A stretch of 64,000 nucleotides of DNA, taken from Sanderia malayensis. Its lineage: Eukaryota > Cnidaria > Scyphozoa > Semaeostomeae > Pelagiidae. Location of the stretch: NCBI GenBank assembly GCA_013076295.1, contig RQOL01000532.1, forward strand, positions 682,001-746,000, written 5' to 3'. The notes below the pieces were generated by a model. It was not told the DNA's origin. It made no database searches and saw nothing but the letters and a program-made list of their open reading frames with translations. Both the position numbers and the translations under genes were made by a program. This document shows, piece after piece, positions 52,401-56,713 of this stretch. The stretch's first letter is position 1, and each line of letters begins with the position of its first letter.

Positions 52401-53396
52401 TGTACTTACTGCTGAGTTCTGAAGAATCAGATGAATGTGGCTTGCACCTGAATAGAAATTAAAACAATTTAACAGGCTCTAAACCTTCATTTACTTAAAG
52501 AAGATAAACAGAAACTGTTCCATTTCAAAATAAATACAAAAAAGAAACCAAGATAATGGGTCTTACTGGAAGTTTGTTTTCAGTTTTTCGAGTTTAGTTG
52601 CTCTCCAGTGTGACCGCTTCTGTTTTGACTCTATAGCACAGACTTTGACTTGATCACCTTTGACTGGGGCATAAGAATTGATGCAAGAACTTATGTGAAA
52701 ATAAATATCATCGTCTATAAACCCATATCTGTTTATGACATCTGTTATTGTGCCAACAAACTCTTTCTCTCTGACAGGTTTCACTGAGATTATTACTTCC
52801 TCTGAAGTTTCAGTAGTTTTGATTTCACATTGCACAAAATCATTCACTATCGGGTTGTATCCTTGCTGGCAGGAATATTTATGGAAAGGATATTTCTCAT
52901 TGATCATGCCAGAACCTCTCATGAAATATGTCACCATTCCCAGTAATTCACTTGTTGTCTCTTTTGATTCACTGTCATTGTCCCACTCCTTGACAGCAGT
53001 GACACGGTCAGCAACCCATCCACCATGTACTCCAATTCTAGAAGCTTCCACACTCACCTTATCACCAATTTGCAATCTTTCATTACCGACAACACAGTCT
53101 TCAGAAAAGTATATGTGGTCTTCAATTAAACCTCGCCCACTAAAAATGCTCGTCACCTCACCAAAAGTGGCCTTGGTGAAACGATTTTCGGATGCATCTC
53201 TTTTACCAGCCCCATTCTCCCCCTGCTTAGCAGCTGTGGTATATTCAGAGTTTGTCTCTGCTTCAGCTGAGCCAGAAGAACAACCTTGCAGTGTACTTGA
53301 ATCAGAACCACCATCCAACACGTGTGAAGATGCACCAGTCGGCACATCAACGTTTGTAGTGACCAGGCCATAAAACTTTGATAATATCGTGTACAT
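16406..53396 (-). CDS. MOV10L1: MOV10L1/Armitage-type RNA helicase, 21 exons, 1130 aa
   Basis: ATP-dependent superfamily-1 RNA helicase. In animals MOV10L1 feeds precursor transcripts into piRNA production in germ cells. Exons (high to low coordinate): 53396-52567, 52447-52298, 50667-50461, 49853-49653, 48459-48345, 48261-48163, 47607-47502, 47337-47294, 47153-47062, 46706-46648, 42620-42552, 41756-41539, 40106-39873, 37831-37763, 37255-37065, 36334-36187, 23982-23833, 19004-18897, 17280-17140, 16665-16573, 16474-16406. All borders are AG/GT, phases fit throughout, and the stop is TGA. Residues 1-276 hold three cold-shock-like modules, which point to MOV10L1 rather than MOV10. The helicase core has Walker A GPPGTGKT (691-698), DEAG (807-810), GDPYQLGP (836-843), [11 protein letters not shown] (1013-1023) and [11 protein letters not shown] (1051-1061). 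Vertebrate MOV10L1 is about 1200 aa. The gene spans 37 kb because TEs fill its introns. The last exon border is the least certain. Confidence 0.95.
16573..16665 (-). CDS. MOV10L1: MOV10L1 exon 20
   Basis: Acceptor TTTTTTCATAG. Encodes [11 protein letters not shown] and FVGCDLP, the conserved segment after motif VI in the MOV10 family. Confidence 0.85.
17140..17280 (-). CDS. MOV10L1: MOV10L1 exon 19 (helicase motif VI)
   Basis: Phase-0 exon, residues 1031-1077, starting VRSNE. It contains [19 protein letters not shown], the motif VI with the arginine finger, followed by VCGNPRIL. Donor TTG|GTAAGT. Confidence 0.95.
17281..18896. other. MOV10L1 intron 18, no recognised element
   Basis: AT-rich, only short frames. 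It contains a short local palindrome-like pair around ATATACTGGG/CCCAGTATAT (17765-17805) and two TGTCAAAC repeats (17830-17875). No domain or inverted-repeat element was recognised. Confidence 0.5.
18897..19004 (-). CDS. MOV10L1: MOV10L1 exon 18 (helicase motif V)
   Basis: Residues 995-1030. Begins [11 protein letters not shown] and contains [18 protein letters not shown], motif V of the UPF1-like helicases. Ends IIIST|GTGAGT. Confidence 0.95.
20758..20967 (+). pseudogene. THAP-domain fragment
   Basis: Starts at ATG with [14 protein letters not shown], then [17 protein letters not shown] and CFQRNPHLM. This matches the end of a THAP zinc finger (C.....PTK.S..C..HF). The first Cys pair is degenerate (the expected second Cys is missing) and there is no downstream transposase. 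THAP domains bind DNA at transposon ends. Confidence 0.75.
20994..21360 (+). pseudogene. LINE reverse-transcriptase C-terminal fragment
   Basis: Two overlapping frames give the typical C-terminus of CR1/L2-class LINE proteins: [14 protein letters not shown], then RHGRTCTVP, then [20 protein letters not shown]. The second frame continues with [17 protein letters not shown]. It is frameshifted near 21210 and cut at the 5' side. It is inserted inside the TTAA element. Confidence 0.75.
22134..22180. repeat. AACCTT-type short tandem repeat
   Basis: About seven CCTTA(T)AA units in a row (CCTTATAACCTTATAACC and so on), bordering the 117-bp tandem repeat. It resembles degenerate telomere-like repeats but is too short and irregular to call. 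Confidence 0.6.
22176..22447. repeat. ~117-bp tandem repeat, about 2.5 copies
   Basis: Units share GTACACAAACGCATAAAAA, the TGCGTTTGTGTCCCCCTATT box and GATAGGTAC(A)AGACGCATAA. ACACAAACGCAT and ATGCGTTTGTGT are complementary, so each unit can fold. Confidence 0.8.
23183..23243. repeat. 60-bp inverted copy of MOV10L1 intron-13 sequence
   Basis: The reverse complement is identical or nearly so to 37839-37899, the end of intron 13 next to exon 14. It includes CAAAGCTATGAAGACCATGG. The copy lies in intron 17, 14.6 kb away and inverted. Either both are copies of a dispersed repeat, or intron sequence was moved. Confidence 0.8.
23833..23982 (-). CDS. MOV10L1: MOV10L1 exon 17
   Basis: Residues 945-994, starting [15 protein letters not shown] and ending [10 protein letters not shown], the conserved block before motif V. 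It lies only ~55 bp from the end of the TE that fills intron 16. Confidence 0.95.
24336..24612. repeat. Palindromic DIRS-end derivative
   Basis: Arms of about 73 bp (24336-24408 and 24541-24613) are inverted copies of each other (AAGCTAGCACC.. versus ..GGTGCTAGCTT). Inside are GAGGCCAGTCC ends and the block GAGATAGCGAGGGCTCGCGC, which matches the right end of the adjacent DIRS-like element. It looks like a short non-autonomous derivative nested next to the full element. Confidence 0.65.
24788..25705 (-). CDS. Tyrosine recombinase (DIRS/Ngaro type)
   Basis: Integrates the circular cDNA intermediate of YR retrotransposons. About 305 codons in one open frame. The catalytic set is visible: first Arg in [12 protein letters not shown], His-x-x-Arg in [13 protein letters not shown], and the Tyr nucleophile in [12 protein letters not shown] near the C-terminus. 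The N-terminal SAM-like domain has [14 protein letters not shown]. The frame overlaps the end of the RNase H frame by opening before its stop; the first in-frame codon is GTG, so the true start is unclear. It appears intact. Confidence 0.9.
   Translation of the reverse strand: MDIIMHANSKGTNKQYEPIIRDWIEFCGKANKNPYTASIEEGITFLTDLFHTRNVGYSMINTARSALSQIINPKDGLTFGKQPLVQRFMKGVFRLRPALPKYSYTYDAKIVITYLKNMDNDECISLKDLTMKLAILISLLTAQRAQTIISLNIEDMEMNQENCKFLVRNPIKTTAPGRHITPIVLKKYQLNKQICPVNLIKLYLARTANLRGTHKQLFISFTPPYSPVTTTTLSRWCKKILEQAGIPTKFSSHSTRSASVSKAFASGLSVVDICKAADWTNERTFAKFYNREIITNLGESILDNC
25735..26370 (-). CDS. RNase H second half plus connection region of the DIRS-like element
   Basis: Continues the RNase H domain after the [21 protein letters not shown], then [15 protein letters not shown]. 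It then has the block typical of DIRS/Ngaro polyproteins, [20 protein letters not shown] and [19 protein letters not shown]. Together with 28150-28779 it makes one domain broken by insertion. No methyltransferase motif follows. Confidence 0.85.
   Translation of the reverse strand: MKILSDNTTTVHGINNMGSSKSKECNKIIFAIWEWAISKNIWLSASHIPGILNVEADKQSRKCENSLEWKLSEHNFKTICKNIEKKPSIDLFASRINCQITKFVSYRPDPQAFAVNAFTLQWSDWFFYAFPPFSIITQVLQKIYFDKAEGILVVPDWPNQPWYPILMDMIINEPIILSPDRNNLYLPNQPELLHPLHRKLKLLACQVSGKN
26400..28190 (-). mobile_element. 5'-truncated LINE inside the DIRS RNase H gene
   Basis: The RT frame is 28129-26912, with [38 protein letters not shown] and the catalytic [13 protein letters not shown]. 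The C-terminal frame 26872-26411 has [32 protein letters not shown] and [14 protein letters not shown]. The two frames are separated by a short disruption at 26873-26911. No endonuclease remains upstream, so it is 5'-truncated. The 3' end is a TGACC tandem tail (26400-26420 on plus). Removing it restores the DIRS RNase H reading across ~28190/26399. RTE/L2-like; the clade is not certain. Confidence 0.9.
28191..29474 (-). pseudogene. Reverse transcriptase and first half of RNase H of the DIRS-like element
   Basis: 29474-28725 holds the RT fingers and palm: [46 protein letters not shown] and the catalytic [13 protein letters not shown] frameshift near 28750 moves to the 28779-28191 frame, which continues with [20 protein letters not shown] and the RNase H start [15 protein letters not shown] and [12 protein letters not shown]. 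The LINE cuts it at about 28190. Frameshift plus insertion make this copy non-functional. Confidence 0.88.
29480..30724 (-). CDS. Gag-like ORF of the DIRS-like element
   Basis: 414 codons from a real ATG, ending 5 bp before the RT frame. It is acidic in the first half ([19 protein letters not shown]) and has a helical middle ([20 protein letters not shown]). The last ~50 residues are basic and Gln-rich, which would suit nucleic-acid binding. No CCHC knuckle was seen. Position and composition identify it; sequence alone would not. Confidence 0.75.
   Translation of the reverse strand: MADDEQNHTPAQQSGPGGPARGHDNSPENSTELEFQNKMLAMVKDLVQKELHRSTNLPGPSHDPYFSNTDPDGVEPLEKEKNKGHRSKKKQPPQPIEEEQEENMDENYESISVMVSDVESDDGENLRWQSNKRSSNRETDDLASLLGKRCANEDLGPNAKSPRMEAKNCLDDEAWEKIDDQRPKEHKLGPSIFPDLAKRIDKCWKVESASAETVKTISEKYLVPANCKELLVPTINKPIFRLMGPGTRRIDDEYRKIQQNLLCAETAVTKTAETILQKTLRDEEINLTEALTCVLDATTLLGAAFRKLNERRRKVIATDLNESGKEMCSLKLEATSELIGDDILQATKEAEEMSKLSKKIGLTKKAQFKSARGKYKPTQQGRFQQNRTKAPQHQPFLYRGKKPSFRDRKDSYQK
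31429..33820. mobile_element. TTAA-flanked foldback element
   Basis: Ends AGTGCCCCTACACCTTATT (left) and AATAAGGTGTAGGGGCACT (right), with TTAA at 31425-31428 and 33821-33824. The opposite arm of the host foldback has the same site uninterrupted, with one TTAA (34474-34477), which proves the insertion boundaries. Further inverted matches flank the centre (32440-32530 versus 33390-33680). It is itself split by a TA-flanked MITE. No transposase was seen; the TTAA target suggests piggyBac or Kolobok mobilisation. Confidence 0.85.
31462..32325. mobile_element. TA-flanked MITE with GGCTACGTTT ends
   Basis: Terminal inverted repeats start GGCTACGTTTGAGTACGG and end with AACGTAGCC, next to TA on both sides. 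The ends contain repeated GTTTACACGAG and GGAACCGTACTC words in both orientations. A short frame at 31797-31997 has no recognisable domain. Consistent with a Tc1/mariner-type target site. Confidence 0.75.
33484..34978. pseudogene. Broken ORF fragments of the GACAGGG-family protein
   Basis: On the minus strand a short fragment near 33882-33820 has [10 protein letters not shown]. On the plus strand 34440-34500 has [14 protein letters not shown] after a frameshift, and 34667-34978 encodes [19 protein letters not shown] and a WxxWxxW-type region ending [14 protein letters not shown]. The same two blocks occur in the element at 43-46 kb. The motif resembles the GCD...GIGK helix of FEN/PIN-like nucleases; this is an inference from a short motif. 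Confidence 0.6.
35806..36092. mobile_element. 287-bp MITE with the ends of the HECT/integrase transposon
   Basis: Starts AGCCGGGTTACACGATCACT and ends AGTGATCGTGTAACCCGGCC. These and the subterminal block (GTAACATGCAAAAATGAT, TTTTAATGGGCTTACGAGG) match the terminal ~200 bp of the 6.6-kb transposon at 53808-60450. It is thus an internally deleted derivative. TTAA/TTAG flank it. It sits in intron 16, about 95 bp from exon 16. Confidence 0.88.
36187..36334 (-). CDS. MOV10L1: MOV10L1 exon 16 (motif IV)
   Basis: Completes the NYRSHP motif across the exon 15/16 border and continues to FPIIFHGIR. Donor CGA|GTAAGT. A 287-bp MITE lies about 95 bp downstream in intron 16. Confidence 0.95.
37065..37255 (-). 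CDS. MOV10L1: MOV10L1 exon 15 (motif III)
   Basis: Starts [16 protein letters not shown] (motif III, residues 832-847), then [15 protein letters not shown] and [12 protein letters not shown]. All are family-conserved blocks. Confidence 0.95.
37763..37831 (-). CDS. MOV10L1: MOV10L1 exon 14
   Basis: 23 codons, [18 protein letters not shown] and a short tail. With the end of exon 13 it forms the Walker B DEAG box, which an intron splits between E808 and A809. Confidence 0.95.
38325..39720. repeat. Minisatellite, ~88-bp unit, about 14 copies
   Basis: Units run GGTTGGCGCACTTCGTGCGC, then TGCATTCGCTTACGCTCATG, then a GGGTTAGCTCGCTACGCTCGCC block. A longer variant carries a TCTATCTATTATCAAGAAAC linker. 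A regular ~88-bp series spans 39140-39520; a looser series is at 38340-38800. A ~240-bp unrelated segment (38800-39040) interrupts. GCGCACTTCGTGCGC is a perfect palindrome in each unit. Frames of 60-93 codons here are repeat translations. Located in intron 13. Confidence 0.9.
39873..40106 (-). CDS. MOV10L1: MOV10L1 exon 13
   Basis: 78 codons, from [20 protein letters not shown] to FTHVFVDE, including [15 protein letters not shown] (motifs Ib-Ic region). Confidence 0.95.
40107..41538. other. MOV10L1 intron 12, with small plus-strand ORF and hairpins
   Basis: Contains an 81-codon ATG frame on the plus strand (40878-41123) ending FVVKEKL, of unknown meaning. It also holds two clear hairpins (40703-40742, 40892-40920). 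No TE was recognised. Confidence 0.45.
40703..40742. repeat. Hairpin, 19-bp arms with 2-nt loop
   Basis: ACGGTATCTTATGGGCAAC and its near-perfect complement are separated by TT, with one mismatch. A second hairpin with 11-bp perfect arms (CGTATGTATTG) lies at 40892-40920. Confidence 0.8.
41539..41756 (-). CDS. MOV10L1: MOV10L1 exon 12 (Q motif, Walker A, motif Ia)
   Basis: Residues 658-730. LNERQKCAV is the Q-motif region, [15 protein letters not shown] is Walker A (K697, T698), and [12 protein letters not shown] is motif Ia. Confidence 0.97.
42552..42620 (-). CDS. MOV10L1: MOV10L1 exon 11
   Basis: Short exon with [15 protein letters not shown]. It occupies the VLFP position that precedes the helicase core in MOV10-family proteins. 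Sequence conservation is weak here; the call rests on phase and splice sites. Confidence 0.75.
43932..44433 (-). pseudogene. Fragment of the GACAGGG-family protein, left arm and centre
   Basis: The minus-strand frame 44433-44158 has [34 protein letters not shown] and FNIGK, followed after a frameshift by 44168-43932. The order 'VFVLL...' then 'H(A)(I/L)TG(C/S)DTTS' is seen in widespread uncharacterised TE proteins of fish and invertebrates, and resembles a PIN/FEN-like fold. That link is inference. The copy is incomplete. Confidence 0.6.
45006..45412 (+). pseudogene. Fragment of the GACAGGG-family protein, right arm
   Basis: 45006-45188 repeats the left-arm protein on the plus strand. After a stop/frameshift, 45194-45412 gives [20 protein letters not shown], then [20 protein letters not shown] and [15 protein letters not shown]. 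This end matches 34667-34978 of the other element at about half its residues. Confidence 0.65.
46648..47607 (-). CDS. MOV10L1: MOV10L1 exons 7-10 (beta-barrel region)
   Basis: Four exons: 47607-47502 ([20 protein letters not shown]), 47337-47294, 47153-47062 ([11 protein letters not shown] and VQFFFNR) and 46706-46648 ([17 protein letters not shown]). The first and third are strongly conserved MOV10-family blocks. Exon 8 is only 44 bp. Introns here are short and TE-free. Confidence 0.92.
48003..48112. repeat. ATTT-type microsatellite
   Basis: Degenerate TTTATT/ATTT repeats in two blocks within MOV10L1 intron 6. Confidence 0.8.
48163..48459 (-). CDS. MOV10L1: MOV10L1 exons 5-6
   Basis: Exon 5 (48459-48345) begins [18 protein letters not shown]. 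Exon 6 (48261-48163) encodes [20 protein letters not shown] and RQFDMQM, matching the conserved 'stalk' region upstream of the barrel. Confidence 0.9.
48480..49460 (-). pseudogene. LINE RT remnant (CR1/Jockey-like) in intron 4
   Basis: Minus-strand pieces in several frames keep the order of a non-[22 protein letters not shown] (49450-49390), a [19 protein letters not shown] stretch, then [12 protein letters not shown] (49160), then [17 protein letters not shown] (48950) and [15 protein letters not shown] (48690). Many stops and indels indicate an old copy. It is in the same orientation as the gene. Confidence 0.75.
49653..49853 (-). CDS. MOV10L1: MOV10L1 exon 4
   Basis: 67 codons ([19 protein letters not shown] through ILPGQRPMR). 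Acceptor TTAG, donor GAG|GTAAGA. Confidence 0.88.
50461..50667 (-). CDS. MOV10L1: MOV10L1 exon 3
   Basis: Starts after TTTTTTCCAG, encodes [15 protein letters not shown] with a Cys-rich centre and ends HLQFQAE. It fits the Ig-like region that follows the cold-shock modules. Confidence 0.85.
51347..51769 (-). other. Open frame of 140 codons in MOV10L1 intron 2, unknown
   Basis: A true ATG frame on the gene's strand, between exons 2 and 3, with segments like [20 protein letters not shown] and [17 protein letters not shown]. No family was recognised, and no splice sites make it a clean in-phase exon. It could be a TE fragment, an alternative exon or chance. Confidence 0.3.
51888..52166 (+). pseudogene. 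LINE 3' fragment with ATT microsatellite tail
   Basis: The plus strand encodes [19 protein letters not shown] and [13 protein letters not shown], the C-terminus of CR1/Jockey-type RTs. About 75 bp later the sequence ends in an (ATT)n tract (52142-52166), a common LINE tail. It is opposite in orientation to the gene. Confidence 0.8.
52298..52447 (-). CDS. MOV10L1: MOV10L1 exon 2
   Basis: 50 codons with [19 protein letters not shown], similar in position to the I.VT...FG segment of MOV10L1. It is joined to exon 1 by a split Gln codon. Confidence 0.88.
52567..53396 (-). CDS. MOV10L1: MOV10L1 exon 1 (three cold-shock-like modules)
   Basis: 276 codons from a true ATG. Module 1 has [20 protein letters not shown], module 2 [15 protein letters not shown], module 3 [20 protein letters not shown]. 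All share the strand pattern of a cold-shock fold (G.V......G.I....YF). A Ser/Thr-rich spacer (residues ~25-65) separates the start from module 1. A long antisense frame on the plus strand is a shadow. Confidence 0.92.
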
Positions 53397-53746
53397 TATT
53401 TCACCGTCAAAAAAGAGAGCTAGTTATTAATTCTTTGAGTAATACAAAGCTAATAAGCGGCGTCAAGAAGTGGAAATAAAAAAGCTACAAAGCAATACGG
53501 CGAGAACACATCATTTCTTAGCTTGGGCCTTCTTTGGTGTGCTTGTGGGTTAATGATAGATATCACCAGGCAAACCGACGTTCTCCTTCCGTGAGGCTCT
53601 TGCCACGCAGAGACTTATTTCGTACTATGTGCGAGAACAAAGTGGTCGTGAAGCTACACGAAAATATTTTTGTCGGTAACAGTTCGTTTTTGTAACATTC
53701 ACTTCAATAAACGTAATTGTTGTTGGCCCCCTTTTTTAAAGTAGGC
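53397..53746. other. MOV10L1 upstream region, no element seen
   Basis: About 350 bp between the ATG and the flanking TTAA element. It would contain the 5'UTR and promoter. No TATA box or other site is clear enough to call. Confidence 0.4.
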
Positions 53747-54259
53747 TTAAAGGCCCGAATACACCTAGCTATTTTGCATTATTTATTCCCAAAATAGCCT
53801 CGGTTAAGGCCGGGTTACACGATCACTTTTTGCCATCACTTTTTTTGATATTGGACCAACGTGATAAAAAGTGATCGTGTAACATGCAAAAATGATGGAT
53901 TTTCGCAGCAGATTTTAATGCGCTTACGAGGTGTTAATCCTCCATCATTGAAAATTTTACTCTGAACCAAAGCAGAGTAAAATCGAGTCCATCACTTTTT
54001 TTCAAAGACGCCGACAAATTCTTACGTCATGTAGTGTTTTGGTGAAGAGGAAACGGCCTAGAGTTTCGAGAAAAGAAGTATACAACTTGAAATTGTGCTT
54101 AGATATGGTAGGCCGAATGGTGCAAAATTCAAGAAAATAAAATTGCACCACAATTCAATAGCTATTTTCAACGTCAAGAATTAAGTTTAAGACCAAGGTA
54201 GAATTTTCAATAAAATCAACGAATGACACCACAATCAAGATAAAACACTCTCAACTTCA

Positions 54260-54425
54260 ACAAGGAAACACTTCAACTTCAAGGTTACGTTTCGACTTCA
54301 AGGGAACAATTCACATTCAAGGGTACAATTCAACTTCAAGGGTACAATTCAACTTCAAGGGCACAATTCAATGTCAACAAACATTTTTCAGTGTCAACAA
54401 ACGTTTTACATTGTCAACAAATCCC
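54260..54425. repeat. Subterminal short tandem repeats of the transposon (left)
   Basis: Five to six copies of (C)AACTTCAAGGGTACAATT followed by three of ATTGTCAACAAA(C). The mirror set is at 59337-59480. Such arrays often serve as transposase-binding sites; this is inference. Confidence 0.8.
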
Positions 54426-54485
54426 ATGATGCCATGTTCCTTGTTTTTGGCGCTACAATTTAGGTTAAAATGGACACTAGCTTTA

Positions 54486-55969
54486 ATGATGGCGGAGCAA
54501 GATTGGGGGAATTTCTTTCAATCACTCATACAAGCGCTTGATGAGGCAGAGAATGCTACCACTGAGCAGCAAAGAGAAGTAGCAGGTCTGCACTTAGAGC
54601 ATGCAGTTAGTGTTTTGCAGCACGTGATCTCACTTGTGCCAGGAGAAAGTGAATCTGGGCAAGTCCTCGCGACAATTTTGAGAAATTTTCGGTTGCTCAT
54701 AGCCGGCTGGAGAAATGCGTCTTCTGATCGTTGCTCCAATGTTGCAATTTATTCGCTTGATGTACCTTCATTGGTTCAAAGTGTACATGCTGGTAGGCCA
54801 AAATTTGAGATAAGCGAAGAGGTCCTTTTGCAGTTGAGATCTATAGGATTCACATGGTCGCAAATAGCCGAGATGTTGCTTGTTTCTCGTTGGACAATCA
54901 GAAGAAGAGTAGTCGAATTTGGTTTGCAAGACGTTACCGGTTACTCCCATATATCAGATGAAGAGCTAGATGCAAAGGTTAGTCAGTTTATGCAGCGACA
55001 TGGCACACTGGTTGGCTATTCAATCATCAGTGGGCATTTGAAATCACTTGGCTTGAGGGTACAACGCCGGAGGGTCAGAGCAAGTATTGTTCGTGTGGAT
55101 CCAAGTAGTTCCAGGTTGAGGTGGTCTGTTGTTGTTTTTCGGCGGCGATATTCGGTTCCAGGTCCGAATAGTCTATGGCATGCAGATGGTCATCATAGCC
55201 TAGTCACATGGGGATTCGTTATTCATGGAGCAATAGATGGCTTTTCCAGATTCATTGTTTACCTTGAATGCTCAACTAACAATAAAAGTGATACTGTCAC
55301 CGAATTGTTTTTGGAAGCCACTCGAAATTTTGGATGGCCATCCCGAGTTAGAACTGATAAAGGGGAGAGAACGTTGGCATCTGGGCAATGATGGAGGAGT
55401 TTAGAGGAGAAAACAGGGGAAGCTATTTAGCTGGATCCTCAGTGCACAACCAGCGCATTGAGCGCTTGTGGCGTGATGTTTTTTGCATGGTGTGCCACCT
55501 TTTTTACTATACTTTCCAATCAATGGAAGAGTCTGGGGTCTTGAACATAGGTGATGAGATTCACAAATTCATTCTCCATTTTGTCTTCCGTCCGAGAATA
55601 AACATAGCTCTGAACAGTTTTGTTGCATCTTGGAACAATCATCCCATGCGCACAGCTCGCAACTGGTCGCCCCACCGAATTTGGGTGAATGGAGTCTTGG
55701 ACATTCGAAATCATGAAAATGTTGGTGTTTCTGACATTGTTCAGTCGTCCTCAGGTGAAGTAGAGTGGTATGGATATGATCCACGCGCACCCGCGCCAAA
55801 TGATGACGGACTTTCATCGGTTGAAGTACTGGATGCTGACCCCAACCTCCCAGATCATATCTTGGAACAGTTAAGAACTGAGATTGACCCATGTGAAAAC
55901 TCAGACAGTTTCGGAATTGATATTTATTTGAGAGCTTTAAATATTGTAGAATCATCCCTAGCTCACTAA
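54486..55969 (+). pseudogene. DDE integrase/transposase, one-base frameshift
   Basis: Transposase candidate of the 6.6-kb element. ATG at 54486 (MMAEQDW); earlier ATGs at 54426 lie in the inverted repeat. An N-terminal helical region (~1-100) is followed by a helix-turn-helix (FTWSQIAEMLLVSRWTIRRR, ~125-145), then an rve-like core. D234 lies in WHADGHH, D291 in VRTDKG, and the Glu in NQRIERLW (codon 55460), giving a DD34E pattern. The frame breaks between DKG and the next block, in a GGGG run at about 55362: one base is missing, so the ORF stops at 55391 while the other frame runs to 55969. The core resembles the 'integrase core' proteins common in fish and invertebrate genomes. The C-terminus after the Glu has the usual PRIN and NHPMRTARN segments. 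Confidence 0.9.
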
Positions 55970-55989
55970 CGATAAACAGGATACCTTAA

Positions 55990-56178
55990 AGGCAGAAATT
56001 TTCGCGATTACAAATTTCCAAAAACTCTGTTTTTGAAAATCGCGAAAATAAAAACTGCGAAATTGTCATTTTTATGCCTTTTTATCAATTTCAATATTGA
56101 ATATTTTCAAAAATGAGAACCGCGCAAAATTCCAATATTTCGAACCGCGAAATTAAAGACACGCGAAAATTTCTGCCT
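55990..56178. mobile_element. 189-bp TTAA-flanked MITE between the two transposon genes
   Basis: Ends AGGCAGAAATTTTCGCG and CGCGAAAATTTCTGCCT with TTAA on both sides (55986-55989, 56179-56182). Repeated GCGAAA words inside. It separates the integrase stop from the HECT stop. Confidence 0.88.
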
Positions 56179-56713
56179 TTAAGGTAAGTTTGGAATGAGA
56201 TAAACATTCGTCGATGCATTTTGCCAAATCACATGTCGTTGACAGCAAACTGAACTGTAATCTAAATAACAAAACACATTTTCTAAGCAACAAGTAACTG
56301 AACTAAAAAGCTTGCTCTACAAAGATATAAAATTTCAGCCACGTAAGTTCCAAACCACCTTATTATGCGCAATTACGGGTTTGAGTTAATCATGGAATAA
56401 CTTTTAAAAACTCCTCTAAAAATCACCTCAAATCTAGTATGTCCTTCATTACTCATGCCTCAATTTTAACAATCCAAAATCTATGATTTCTTTATTTTTG
56501 TATATTTGCTTAAAAAGCTTGCATTATCAGTCCTCAAAATTGATAAAAATTAAATGATTGATCTTCCTTTAGGTTCCACCCCTAATTTTGCTTAATAAGT
56601 TAGAAATTTCTGTTACTCAGAAATTTTGTTACTCAGAAATTTCGAAATATCTTAAGAACCTTGAAACAAAAGATTATAAATGTAAGCATGAAATAAAGTA
56701 AGCTCAAGAAATG

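Noticed and set aside
52735..53373. 212-codon plus-strand frame
   Set aside because: Antisense shadow of MOV10L1 exon 1, which has domain support and splice sites.
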